Origin: Chloroflexota bacterium
Lineage (GTDB): Bacteria > Chloroflexota > Anaerolineae > 4572-78 > J111
Length of the DNA stretch: 64,000 bases
Direction of reading: 5' to 3'
Assembly (NCBI GenBank): GCA_016860845.1
Contig: BOKF01000024.1
Coordinates: forward strand, 58,955-122,954
Shown here: one piece after another, positions 23,981 to 33,565 of the stretch
Numbering within the stretch: the first letter of the stretch is position 1
Layout of the letters: each line of letters starts with the position of its first letter
Translations under genes and position numbers: made by a program
Notes under the pieces: model-generated
Told to the model about the DNA's origin: nothing
Seen by the model: the letters and a program-made list of their open reading frames with translations, nothing else
Database searches by the model: none

Positions 23981-24870
23981 TCAAAACGGTTAACCCGGCG
24001 GCCTTCGATGCCTTTGCCCAGGCTTATGACGACGACTTCACTCGTTCCCTCTTGGGCCAACTGCTCCGGCCCCGCGTCTGGGACATTTTAGCCCAGCACT
24101 TCACCGCCGGGCAGCATGTCCTGGAATTGACCTGCGGCACCGGCGAAGACGCTGTCCGGCTGGCCCGGCAGGGTATCCACGTTACCGCTACGGACGGCTC
24201 CGCTGAGATGGTCAAGAAGGCGAAGGCGAAGGCAGAGGAGCAGGGGACTGCCAGCGCGGAGCGCCAGGCGAGGGGAGCAGGGAAGACGAATATCTTAGGC
24301 AGGATTGAGGTTGAACAAGTATCTTTGCAGCAAGTTGCCGGAGGCTATTTCGGTGGTCCGCCGCCTGCCCTGAGCTTGTCGAATGGGTCAGCGGTCGGCG
24401 GTCATCTTTTCGACGGCGTCTTTTCTAACTTTGGCGGCTTAAACACCATTGCAGAGTGGCGCGGCCTGGCGGCGGCCCTGGCCGAAATTGTCAAACCGGG
24501 GGGCGCGGTGATTCTGGTGCCGATGGGGCCGATTTGCCCCTGGGAAATTTTCTGGTACCTGGCCCACGGCCAGCCAAAAACAGCATTGCGGCGCTTTGCC
24601 CGCGAGGGCGCGCCGGCCAAAATTGGCGACTCGGTCATCCCCATCTGGTATCCAGCGGCGCGGCGGTTACAGGCCGATTTTGCGCCCTGGTTTCGGCACC
24701 AGTGGACGGAGAGCCTGGGATTATGGCTGCCGCCGAGTTATCTGGATCATTGGGTCAACAAGTGGCCTGCTTTGTTTCGCTGGCTCAACCGGGTTGAAAA
24801 AGCTACGGCTCGCCTGAGCGGTGGTTGGGGCGATCATTACGTCATTATATTTGAAAGAATTGACAATTGA
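23977..24870 (+). CDS. Class I SAM-dependent methyltransferase interrupted in frame by dispersed repeats
   Basis: A 297-residue methyltransferase. SAM-binding motif I is VLELTCGTGEDAVRLARQG, with the acidic motif II VTATDGSAEMV and motif III region VFSNFGGLNTIAEW...IVKPGGAVILV. Between motifs II and III are two repeat-derived segments. One (around GTASAERQARGAG) is encoded by a 32-base hairpin element at 24244-24275. The other (PPALSLSNGSAV) comes from a common CCCTGAGCTTGTCGAA-type repeat near 24368. The frame is kept through both, lengthening a surface loop by about 40 residues. The enzyme may still fold, since the loop lies away from the core motifs. Substrate unknown. Confidence 0.82.
   Translation: MIKTVNPAAFDAFAQAYDDDFTRSLLGQLLRPRVWDILAQHFTAGQHVLELTCGTGEDAVRLARQGIHVTATDGSAEMVKKAKAKAEEQGTASAERQARGAGKTNILGRIEVEQVSLQQVAGGYFGGPPPALSLSNGSAVGGHLFDGVFSNFGGLNTIAEWRGLAAALAEIVKPGGAVILVPMGPICPWEIFWYLAHGQPKTALRRFAREGAPAKIGDSVIPIWYPAARRLQADFAPWFRHQWTESLGLWLPPSYLDHWVNKWPALFRWLNRVEKATARLSGGWGDHYVIIFERIDN
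24244..24275 (-). repeat. 32-base dispersed hairpin element inside a gene
   Basis: The 32 bases are the exact reverse complement of 62853-62884; a variant with one change in the shared core lies at 38758-38780. The core CGCCTGGCGCTCCGCGCTGG is an imperfect palindrome. Confidence 0.85.
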
Positions 24871-24910
24871 ATTGTCAACAGTCAATGGTCAATTGTTAAT
24901 TGTCAATTTG
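24858..24910 (+). repeat. Heptamer array with inverted halves (GTCAATT)
   Basis: GACAATTGAATTGTC is followed by GTCAACA GTCAATG GTCAATT GTTAATT GTCAATT, a clear 7-base period, filling the gap between the methyltransferase and the next radical SAM gene. Confidence 0.8.
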
Positions 24911-24925
24911 AAATGAGGTATAACT

Positions 24926-26404
24926 ATGCTCATCCTGTATAACCCTGTCAGTACCCTCCCTGGCAAAACCGTGCTGCCCATGTCCTTACTGGCCCTGGGA
25001 GCAGTCCTGGAAGACAAATATCCCTACGAGATCGTTGACGGCAATTTGCTGGCGGATCATGCCAGCCAACTGATTGACCAGCTCAAAACCAAAAAAGCGA
25101 CGGCCCTGGGCATGACCGTGATGCCCGGCCCGCAGCTCAATCATGCCGTCAGCTTGACCAGGGAAGTTAAGGCCGCCTTGCCGGATTTGCCGATTATTTG
25201 GGGTGGCTATTTCCCCACTCAGCACAGCGAAATTGTCTTGGAGTCGGGGATTGTGGATTTTGCCGTGCGCAGCCAGGGCGAATTGACCCTGCTGGAACTG
25301 TTGGACGTGCTGAAAAAAGGCGGCAGCCTGGCGGGCATCAACGGCCTCTCCTACCGCGAGGGTGATAAAATTATCCATAATGCTCCCCGCGCCCTGACTC
25401 CCCTGGAAAAGTTCCCGGTATTTCCCTATCACCGCATTCCAGTTGAGCAATATGTCCAAAATAATTATGTCGGCAGCCGCGCCCTCGACCAGAATTCCAG
25501 CTTTGGCTGTCCGTTTGCCTGTAATTTCTGCGCTATCGTCAGTATGACCAATCGCGGCTGGCTGCCGGAATCGGCCGAGCGCATGGCCAGCACCTTAAAA
25601 ATGCTGAACAGCCAGTACGGCGTCAACGCCGCTCAATTTCACGATATGGATTTTTTCATCTCTGAACGACGGGTGGTAGAATTTTGTGAGCGGATTAAAA
25701 ATGATGGCCTGAGTTGGTGGGCTTTGGGCCGGATTGACGAGCTTTCTCGCTACAAAGACTCAACCTGGAAGTTGATGAAGCAAAGCGGCCTCAAGATGGT
25801 CTTCTGCGGGGCGGAGAGCGGCTCCGACGAGATGCTGGAACGGATGAACAAGGGCGGCCAGGCTTCGACCCAACTCACGCTGGAACTAGCGGCTAAAATG
25901 AAGCAGTACGGCATTATCCCGGAATATTCCTTTGTCTTGGGCAATCCACCGGAGCCGGAAAAGGATATTGAGATAACCTTCAACTTTATCCGCAAGCTCA
26001 AGCAGATCAACCCGGCGACCGAACTCATCCTGTATACCTATACCCCGGTGCCGATGGATGCCGGGGGCGGCAATTTGTACGAAAAAGCGGTGGCTGCCGG
26101 CTTTAAATTCCCGACCACTCTGGATGAATGGGTCCAACCGCCCTGGGATGAATTCGCCCTGCGCCGCCGGCCCAAAACACCCTGGCTGGACACCGGCATC
26201 TATACTAAAGTGCGCAACTTTGAGCGGGTCATCAATGCTTACTATCCTACCACTACCGATATCAAGCTGTCTGGCCTGCGCCGTTCCGTGCTGAAGATGT
26301 TCGGCGGCTGGCGTTATCATCTCAAATTCTATGAATACCCGCTGGAACTGCGGGCGCTGCAAAAAGTGTTCGCCTACCAGCGGCCGGAAACAACCGGGTT
26401 TTAG
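24926..26404 (+). CDS. B12-binding-type radical SAM protein (3 of 4)
   Basis: A 492-residue protein starting MLILYNPVSTLPGKTVLPMSLLALGA, the beginning of a cobalamin-binding-like domain with IIWGGYFPTQH. The radical SAM cluster motif is CPFACNFC; later motifs include FCGAESGSDEMLERM and a C-terminal YTPVPMDAGGGNLYEKA. It belongs to the BchE-like oxidative cyclase/C-methyltransferase superfamily. This protein and the one at 34693 share the NP...MPLALIALAS-type N-terminus and form a different subgroup from those at 19210 and 21248. GAGG lies about 8 bases before the ATG. Substrate unknown. Confidence 0.88.
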   Translation: MLILYNPVSTLPGKTVLPMSLLALGAVLEDKYPYEIVDGNLLADHASQLIDQLKTKKATALGMTVMPGPQLNHAVSLTREVKAALPDLPIIWGGYFPTQHSEIVLESGIVDFAVRSQGELTLLELLDVLKKGGSLAGINGLSYREGDKIIHNAPRALTPLEKFPVFPYHRIPVEQYVQNNYVGSRALDQNSSFGCPFACNFCAIVSMTNRGWLPESAERMASTLKMLNSQYGVNAAQFHDMDFFISERRVVEFCERIKNDGLSWWALGRIDELSRYKDSTWKLMKQSGLKMVFCGAESGSDEMLERMNKGGQASTQLTLELAAKMKQYGIIPEYSFVLGNPPEPEKDIEITFNFIRKLKQINPATELILYTYTPVPMDAGGGNLYEKAVAAGFKFPTTLDEWVQPPWDEFALRRRPKTPWLDTGIYTKVRNFERVINAYYPTTTDIKLSGLRRSVLKMFGGWRYHLKFYEYPLELRALQKVFAYQRPETTGF

Positions 26405-26500
26405 AATTGAAGAAAATTTTCCAGAACCTTTGCAGAGGGCAATAAAATGGAGTGCTGCAAGCTCAAGGGGAAAAATCTAATTCTAGAAAGAGGTTGAAAA

Positions 26501-28951
26501 ATGGAAGACTTTGAAAAACTTGGTGTATTCTACCTGGGGCGTTCCTACAACTTAAAGGAGAAAAAATCCCAGGAAGAGCTGCTGCTCTACGACTCCAAAG
26601 ATCTGGTTACTCATGCGGTGTGTGTGGGGATGACCGGCAGCGGCAAGACCGGCTTGTGCCTGGGCTTGATCGAAGAGGCCGCGATTGATGGGGTGCCGGT
26701 CATCCTGATTGACCCCAAAGGCGACCTGGGTAACTTGCTGCTGACCTTCCCCCAACTGCGCCGCGAGGACTTTTTGCCCTGGATCAACCAGGATGACGCC
26801 CGGCAGAAGGGCCTCTCGCCGGAGGAGTATGCCCAAAAGCAGGCCGAATTGTGGCAGAAGGGCCTGGCCGGTTGGGGGCAGAGCGGTGAGCGCATCCAGC
26901 GCCTGCGTGACGCCGCCGATTTTGTTATTTACACGCCCGGCAGCAACGCCGGTATCCCCGTTTCGATCCTGAAATCTTTTGCCGCCCCGGCCCCGGCAGT
27001 TATCGAAGATAATGAATTGATGCGCGACCGGGTCAGCGCTACGGCGACCAGCCTACTGGGGCTGCTCGGCATCGAAGCTGACCCCATCCAGAGCCGCGAG
27101 CACATCCTGTTGTCCACTATTCTGGATACGGCCTGGCGCCAGGGCCAGGATTTGGATCTGGCCGCTTTGATTAGCCAGGTCCAAACCCCGCCGGTCACTA
27201 AAATCGGCGTGCTCGACCTGGAGACATTCTATCCCGCCAAGGACCGCTTTGGTCTGGTCATGGCCCTGAACAACCTGCTGGCTTCGCCCGGTTTTAATGC
27301 CTGGTTGGAAGGTGAGGCCCTGGACGTAGGGCAAATTTTGTACACTCCTGCGGGCAAGCCGCGCGTTGCCATCTTCTCCATTGCTCATTTGAGCGACTCG
27401 GAGCGCATGTTTTTTGTCTCGCTCTTGCTGAATCAAATTTTGGCCTGGACCCGCAGCCAATCGGGCACAACCAGCCTGCGCGCCCTGGTTTACATGGACG
27501 AAATCTTTGGTTACCTGCCGCCTGTGGGTAACCCACCCTCCAAGCTGCCCATGTTGACCCTGCTCAAGCAGGCCCGCGCGTTTGGCGTGGGCGTGGTTCT
27601 GGCGACACAGAACCCGGTTGATCTGGATTATAAGGCCCTGGCCAATACCGGCACCTGGTTCATCGGCCGCCTGCAAACGGAACGGGATAAGGCCCGCCTA
27701 TTGGAGGGATTGGAAGGCGCGGCGGCCAGTACCGGCTCCGGCTTCGACCGGCAGGCCATGGAGCAGACCCTGGCCGGCCTGGGCAGCCGCGTTTTTCTGA
27801 TGAACAATGTGCATGAGGACGCCCCGGTTATCTTTGAGACACGCTGGGTGCTCTCGTACCTGCGCGGGCCGCTCACCCGTGATCAGATCAAGGTGCTGAT
27901 GGACCCGCGCAAGGCTACTTTTGCGTCGGCTCGGGCAGCCAGCGCCGCCCCTGCGCCGGCGATGGCCGCTGCGGCCGCGCCGGTGAGTGCCAGGACCAGC
28001 CAGCCGCCGGCTCTCCCCCCCGACATCCCTCGCTACTTCATCCCCCGTCGTGGGAGCGGGCCGGGTGGCAGCACCCTGGTCTATCAACCCCAGCTTTTGG
28101 GGGTGGCCAAAGTCCGTTTTGCCGACGCTAAAACCAGGGTGGAGCTTTCGCGTGAGGTCGTCTGCCTGGCATCCGTCACCCATGAGGTGGTTCCGGTCAA
28201 TTGGGAAAACAGCCAGGCCGTGGAACTGGCTGTATCTGATCTGGAAAAATCTCCGGAAGGAGATGCCCGCTATGCTGACCTGCCGCCGGCGGCAGGTCAG
28301 TCTAAAAGCTATGCGGCATGGAACCGGGATTTGATCGGCTGGTTATACCAGAGTCAGGCTTTGGAGTTGTTAAAAAGCCCCAGCCTTGGCCTTGTATCTC
28401 AGCCTGGCGAGGAGGAACGAGACTTCCGGGTACGGTTGCAGCAAACGGCCCGCGAGCAGCGGGATGAGGCTGTCGAGCAATTACGGAAGAAATACGCGCC
28501 CAAAATTGCCAGCATGCAGGAACGGCTGCGCAAGGCCGAACAGAGAGTCGAGAAAGAAAAAGCTCAGGCCAGCCAGGCCGGCCTGCAAACGGTTTTTTCG
28601 ATTGGTGCGACCCTGCTAGGCGCATTTACCGGGCGCAAGGTCATCAGCAGTTCCACTATCAGTAAGGTCAGTTCGGCGGCGCGCAAAGCCGGCCAGGCCA
28701 TGGAACAGAGCAAAGATGTGGGCCAGGCCGCCGAGACCGTCGAAGCGATCCAGCAGCAACTGGCTGAGCTTGAAGCCCAGTTTAATGAGGAGACGGCAGC
28801 GCTAGAAGCCAAATTAGACCCGCAGACGGAAACCTTCGAGACGGTCGCGATCAAGCCGAAGAAAACGGACATCTCGGTGCAGTTGGTCGCGCTGGCCTGG
28901 GCGCCCTGCTGGCAAGACAGCCAGGGGCAGGTCACACCGGCGTGGAGCTAA
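26501..28951 (+). CDS. HerA/DUF87-type ATPase
   Basis: An 816-residue P-loop ATPase of the HerA-FtsK clade. Walker A is GMTGSGKTGLCLGL (about 43-56), followed by ILIDPKGDLGNLLLTF; the Walker B region is ALVYMDEIFGYLPPVGNPPSK, and LATQNPVDLDYKALANTGTWFIGRL is a sensor region. The last about 200 residues form a long coiled coil (ARKAGQAMEQ..., EAIQQQLAELEAQFNEETAAL). Such proteins form hexameric rings that pump DNA or remodel complexes. The usual NurA nuclease partner is not adjacent, so a role in repair is not supported by context. It is flanked by methyltransferase and radical SAM genes and may be unrelated to them. Confidence 0.82.
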   Translation: MEDFEKLGVFYLGRSYNLKEKKSQEELLLYDSKDLVTHAVCVGMTGSGKTGLCLGLIEEAAIDGVPVILIDPKGDLGNLLLTFPQLRREDFLPWINQDDARQKGLSPEEYAQKQAELWQKGLAGWGQSGERIQRLRDAADFVIYTPGSNAGIPVSILKSFAAPAPAVIEDNELMRDRVSATATSLLGLLGIEADPIQSREHILLSTILDTAWRQGQDLDLAALISQVQTPPVTKIGVLDLETFYPAKDRFGLVMALNNLLASPGFNAWLEGEALDVGQILYTPAGKPRVAIFSIAHLSDSERMFFVSLLLNQILAWTRSQSGTTSLRALVYMDEIFGYLPPVGNPPSKLPMLTLLKQARAFGVGVVLATQNPVDLDYKALANTGTWFIGRLQTERDKARLLEGLEGAAASTGSGFDRQAMEQTLAGLGSRVFLMNNVHEDAPVIFETRWVLSYLRGPLTRDQIKVLMDPRKATFASARAASAAPAPAMAAAAAPVSARTSQPPALPPDIPRYFIPRRGSGPGGSTLVYQPQLLGVAKVRFADAKTRVELSREVVCLASVTHEVVPVNWENSQAVELAVSDLEKSPEGDARYADLPPAAGQSKSYAAWNRDLIGWLYQSQALELLKSPSLGLVSQPGEEERDFRVRLQQTAREQRDEAVEQLRKKYAPKIASMQERLRKAEQRVEKEKAQASQAGLQTVFSIGATLLGAFTGRKVISSSTISKVSSAARKAGQAMEQSKDVGQAAETVEAIQQQLAELEAQFNEETAALEAKLDPQTETFETVAIKPKKTDISVQLVALAWAPCWQDSQGQVTPAWS

Positions 28952-28961
28952 TCAGATCATA

Positions 28962-29666
28962 GTGGTCCGGCTCACCAGGCTCTTTAAACGGAAAAATCAA
29001 TCCGTAGCCGTGGATGTCTTGACCGGCTACGCTCAGTGGGCCAAAAATTATCCGGCGCAGGCGCACAACCCGCTCATGGAAATTGAGGAGCGGGCCATGC
29101 TCAGCCTGCTGCCGGATGATTTAAGCAGCCAGGTTTGTTTGGATTTGGCCTGCGGCAGTGGCCGGTATATGAAGCTGATGCAGTCACGCCGGGCGCAACA
29201 GATTTTCGGGGTGGACTACTCGGCCGACATGCTGCTTCAAGCGATCAATTCACAATTCTCAATTCACAATTCTCAATTAGCGCGAAGCGCCTTTCTGGCT
29301 CTGCCCTTTGCTGCGTCTACTTTTGATCTCATCACCTGCGGTCTGGCCGTGGGCCACGAAAAAAATCTCGACCGGACTTTGGCCGAAATCGCCCGGGTGC
29401 TGCGGGTCGGGGGAGCGGTCATTTACTCTGATTTTCACCCTTTTGCTGCGCTGTCGGGCTGGCAGCGCTCCTTCAAGACCGGCAGCGGCCATACCGTTAC
29501 GCTTGAGCACTATCTCCATCTCTACAGCGACCATCAACGGGCCTGCCAGGCAGCCGGTTTAACCATTATGGCGGTACGGGAACCTGTCGCCGGGGAGCAT
29601 GCGCCACCTGGTTCTCAGCAAGTGCCGGTTGTGCTGGTCATCCGGGCCATAAAAACAAAGCATTAA
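28962..29666 (+). CDS. Class I SAM-dependent methyltransferase (UbiE-like)
   Basis: A 234-residue methyltransferase with motif I VCLDLACGSGRYMKLM, the acidic strand FGVDYSADML and post-motif FDLITCGLAVGHEKN...ARVLRVGGAVIYSDFHP. It starts at a GTG (28962), 10 bases after the ATPase gene; a GGAG lies 16 bases before it. A block of heptamers (29244-29278, CAATTCA/CAATTCT units) plus GCGCGAAGCGC is read in frame as NSQFSIHNSQLARSAF between the second strand and motif III, lengthening that loop. Substrate unknown; DUF-level methyltransferases of this kind act on quinones, lipids or small metabolites. Confidence 0.85.
   Translation: MVRLTRLFKRKNQSVAVDVLTGYAQWAKNYPAQAHNPLMEIEERAMLSLLPDDLSSQVCLDLACGSGRYMKLMQSRRAQQIFGVDYSADMLLQAINSQFSIHNSQLARSAFLALPFAASTFDLITCGLAVGHEKNLDRTLAEIARVLRVGGAVIYSDFHPFAALSGWQRSFKTGSGHTVTLEHYLHLYSDHQRACQAAGLTIMAVREPVAGEHAPPGSQQVPVVLVIRAIKTKH
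29244..29289 (+). repeat. In-frame heptamer array (CAATTCT/CAATTCA)
   Basis: Four or five CAATTC(T/A) heptamers in tandem followed by the palindrome GCGCGAAGCGC. Read in frame inside the methyltransferase. The same heptamer family occurs at 36712-36748. Confidence 0.8.
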
Positions 29667-29671
29667 GCAAA

Positions 29672-29746
29672 CCGGTTCCCAGACTAAAACGAAGCATGGG
29701 AACCGGATTGCCGGACAGCTTAGCCTGGGGTTTTAACCCCTGGCTA
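29672..29746 (+). repeat. Two adjacent palindromic elements
   Basis: CCGGTTCCCA (29672-29681) pairs with TGGGAACCGG (29697-29706); next, TAGCCTGGGGTTTTAACCCCTGGCTA (29721-29746, written here as one palindrome of two 13-base arms) forms a second hairpin. Both are of types seen as interspersed palindromes in many genomes; the first recurs at 41145. The rest of 29747-29874 holds no gene that I can see. Confidence 0.75.
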
Positions 29747-29874
29747 CGGGTGGTTGAGTAGTTACACTACTTCTTATGAACTTTAAAAACTAAATCTTTA
29801 ACTCTGTAGCCGGATATAACCGGAGGAGGTTACTTTACCTTAGAAATTTGCTCTAAAAAACTCCGTCCTCGCCT

Positions 29875-30849
<975 letters not shown>

Positions 30850-30911
30850 ATCACACGCTCCTTATCTCACTCTATTACCCGAATCCTTATCCCCCATGAT
30901 ATTATACTGAC

Positions 30912-32099
30912 ATGTTATCACAAACCTTGTATTTTGAGAATATCATTTTGATGACGGCTACTGGTCCCAGGGATGGCTCCCTTCGTCTTAAAGGAGACAG
31001 GATCGCGGCGTTCAACAGCCCTCCTGAACGAAAGGATCGGATTATTGATGGCGGCGGGGGGCTGCTAATTCCTGGGCTGATCAACGCCCACGATCATTTG
31101 GAACTCAACACCTTCAAACGTCTGAAATACCGGGAGCGTTACACCCACTCCCGCCAATGGATTGAGGATATTGAGGCCCGGTTCGAGACCGACCCTGATT
31201 TGACCGGCCCGCGCCGCCAACCCCTGGCCGACCGGCTGCTGGTAGGAGCCTTAAAAAACTTACTGAGCGGAGTGACGACCGTTTGCCACCATAACCCGCT
31301 GCACAAACCGCTGCGGCAGGATTATCCGGTTCGGGTTGTCAAGAACTATGGCTTTTGCCACTCCCTGTTTCGCGGCGAGGATGTTGTGACCAGCTACCGC
31401 CGTACCAAAACTGCCGATCCCTGGATCATTCACCTGGCCGAGGGAGTTGAGACTGAGGCAGAGGCTAGGGCTGAGTTGGAGCAGTTGGTCCAGTTAGGCT
31501 TGTTGCAGCCAAACACGGTGCTGGTGCATGGGGTTGGTCTGACCCCATCACAGCGGCAGAGCTTAATTGAACGGGGCGGCGGGCTGATTTGGTGTCCCGG
31601 CTCAAATCATTTTTTGTTTGGCCAGACCGCCCGCGTGGGCGAACTGGCCGAGGCCGGGAAATTGGCTTTGGGCAGCGATTCCCGCTTGAGCGGCGAGTTT
31701 GACTTGCTGGCCGAATTGAAAGCGGCCCATCAGACCGGACAATTATCACCTCAGGCTCTTTTTCGGGCAGTCACCGAGGATGCCGCCCGGATTCTGTGCT
31801 TGCGTGGGGGGGGGCTGGGCCGGATTGCTGAGGGTGGAATAGCGGATTTAGTCTTGCTGCCGCCGCCCATCCCGCCTGACCCATTCGCCCGGCTGCTCGA
31901 GGTGACCCGCGCTCAGATCGAGCTGGTCATGCTGGCAGGCCGGCCCCTGGTCGGCTCGCCCCGGCTGCAGTCCGCCTTTGAAGCGACAAAGACGCAGGTT
32001 GTTCCGGTTTGTCTGGATGGGGTTGAGAAACTAATGCCCCAAAAACTGGCGGTGCGGGCCAGAAAAGCAGCAGTGCGAGAACCGGGATTGACCGTTTAG
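30912..32099 (+). CDS. Amidohydrolase family protein
   Basis: A 395-residue metal-dependent hydrolase. It begins with the usual β-sandwich segment (FENIILMTATG, GDRIAAFNSP) and the metal site GLINAHDHLELN (HxH). Further ligands appear as WIIHLAEGVETEAEA (His), VLVHGVGLT (His) and LALGSDSRLSGEFDLL (Asp). The C-terminus returns to the sandwich with GGIADLVLLPPP. It resembles the ATZ/TRZ chlorohydrolase and guanine deaminase-like group. The substrate cannot be read from sequence. A TATTAT box at about 30899 lies so close to the ATG that the transcript could be nearly leaderless. Its TAG stop overlaps the repeated 15-mer that bounds the following palindrome. Confidence 0.82.
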   Translation: MLSQTLYFENIILMTATGPRDGSLRLKGDRIAAFNSPPERKDRIIDGGGGLLIPGLINAHDHLELNTFKRLKYRERYTHSRQWIEDIEARFETDPDLTGPRRQPLADRLLVGALKNLLSGVTTVCHHNPLHKPLRQDYPVRVVKNYGFCHSLFRGEDVVTSYRRTKTADPWIIHLAEGVETEAEARAELEQLVQLGLLQPNTVLVHGVGLTPSQRQSLIERGGGLIWCPGSNHFLFGQTARVGELAEAGKLALGSDSRLSGEFDLLAELKAAHQTGQLSPQALFRAVTEDAARILCLRGGGLGRIAEGGIADLVLLPPPIPPDPFARLLEVTRAQIELVMLAGRPLVGSPRLQSAFEATKTQVVPVCLDGVEKLMPQKLAVRARKAAVREPGLTV

Positions 32100-32232
32100 T
32101 TACCCTGGAGGGTTACTACTCAGTCCCATGTCATTTCGAGGCCGTAGGCCGAGAAATCCCTTGAGCGACACATAGGTATGAGGGATTTCTCCCTTCGGTC
32201 GAAATGACATGCCTGAGTAGTTACCCTGGAGG
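32097..32232 (+). repeat. Long palindromic element bounded by 15-bp direct repeats between convergent genes
   Basis: TAGTTACCCTGGAGG occurs at 32097-32111 and again at 32218-32232. Between them is a long interrupted hairpin: ACTACTCAG 32115-32123 with CTGAGTAGT 32213-32221; CATGTCATTTCGA 32127-32139 with TCGAAATGACATG 32199-32211; GAGAAATCCCT 32151-32161 with AGGGATTTCTC 32181-32191. The 15-mer holds the stop codons of both flanking genes. Confidence 0.88.
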
Positions 32233-33513
32233 ATTTGAGAGGAGCGGTTGTGGTGGGCCGGGATTAGGGGATGGGGGGATTTTTTGTCTAACTCCGGCCA
32301 ACTGATTGTACAGTACAAATAGAGTCAACCACGCTCCGTATAGACGGGGATAAGCCAGCAGGACCCACCCGCCGCTTTGCCAGTCTGGTTGGTATGAGGC
32401 AAAAGGGATAAGGTAGAGACAAAGTGCGGCCAGGAGGCCAAACCGGCTGAACCGGCTGAGATCTGCCCACTGGCTGACCAGCCAACTGAGGGGAATTAAC
32501 ATCACGGTGTGGTGATACCCTTCGCCCAGCGGCGCAAAAATGACTCCCCAGGCGATCATGGCGGTCAGAGCTGGGGTTGGGTTGCGGCGGGCCAGCCAAA
32601 AATTAGCCAGCAGGGTGAGAGCAGCTAAGCCAATGAGAATAAACGGGGCGAGCCAGGGCAGGTTTATCACGGGGGATTGGCTCCAGAGCGGGGCAAAAAC
32701 AAACAATTGGCAAAGCAGGCTGCGGGTAGTTTGGTAAGCGGGTGTGCAAGTTGCGGCGGAGTTGCTGGTCTCGCCTAGAAGTTGTCCATACCTTTGCCAC
32801 AATGGAGGCGGAAACAAAGGGAGCGTGAGCAGTAAAACAGCGCCGGCAATCCCCACCGTCCAGACAAGTATGCGCCAGCGTTTCTGCCAGGCGAGCAGGG
32901 GCAGCAGCGCCCAGCCGGCGGTTTTTAGAATTAAAGCTAGAGCCAGAGCCACACTCCCTAACGAGGGGGCAAATTTCAGGCCTGCTACTTCCGCCAGGCC
33001 AATTTTAGACCATGCTGCCACGGCGATTGAGAGTAACAAAAAAATTAATAAATAAGCCTGGCCCAATTTGATGTTTTCCAGGGCGGGTTGGAACAGCATC
33101 CCCAGCGAAGCCAGCAGAGCCAGCCGGGAAAGGTCAGGCTGGGGGGCAAAGGACGCCGTGAGCAGCGCCAGACCCCCCAGGAGCATCCCGGCGTTAACCA
33201 GAGTCCAGATCAGGCGGGCGCTTTCTATTGAGAAAGAACTCAGAGGCCACAACATCAGGCTGGTGGTGGGCGGGTTGGCATTAAAAATATCGTCGGCTTG
33301 TTGGTGGCTGTCGGCTCTTACCAGCAAACGGAAATAAGCGGGGTCATAGACCTGGACCGAGAATTGCCCCATTTGGAGAAGTCGAGCGGCGCTGTAATAA
33401 GCGCCAAAACCATGAGTCAGGGTTCGGCTGGCTGGATAGAGAGTCTGGGTAACAAACCAAAACGCAATGACAATTGTTATCGTATAAATTCCGGCTTTCT
33501 TGATCCCTGTCAT
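32221..33513 (-). CDS. Membrane glycosyltransferase-like protein, GT87 (DUF2029) type
   Basis: A 430-residue protein with about ten hydrophobic helices. The first extracytoplasmic loop has the pattern of polyprenyl-phosphate-sugar-dependent mannosyl/glucosyltransferases: ASRTLTHGFGAYYSAARLLQMG, then VYDPAYFRLLV and NPPTTSLMLWPLSSF (the N-PP motif before the second helix). Such GT-C enzymes transfer a sugar from a lipid carrier outside the membrane. It is the only minus-strand gene in this block apart from the LysM gene and runs tail-to-tail with the amidohydrolase. The last codons (NPPG) come from the repeated 15-mer of the adjacent palindrome. Confidence 0.8.
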   Translation of the reverse strand: MTGIKKAGIYTITIVIAFWFVTQTLYPASRTLTHGFGAYYSAARLLQMGQFSVQVYDPAYFRLLVRADSHQQADDIFNANPPTTSLMLWPLSSFSIESARLIWTLVNAGMLLGGLALLTASFAPQPDLSRLALLASLGMLFQPALENIKLGQAYLLIFLLLSIAVAAWSKIGLAEVAGLKFAPSLGSVALALALILKTAGWALLPLLAWQKRWRILVWTVGIAGAVLLLTLPLFPPPLWQRYGQLLGETSNSAATCTPAYQTTRSLLCQLFVFAPLWSQSPVINLPWLAPFILIGLAALTLLANFWLARRNPTPALTAMIAWGVIFAPLGEGYHHTVMLIPLSWLVSQWADLSRFSRFGLLAALCLYLIPFASYQPDWQSGGWVLLAYPRLYGAWLTLFVLYNQLAGVRQKIPPSPNPGPPQPLLSNPPG

Positions 33514-33565
33514 CGTATCATTTTATCTAATCTGTAAAATCTGTGTAATCTGTGGACCATTCCTA

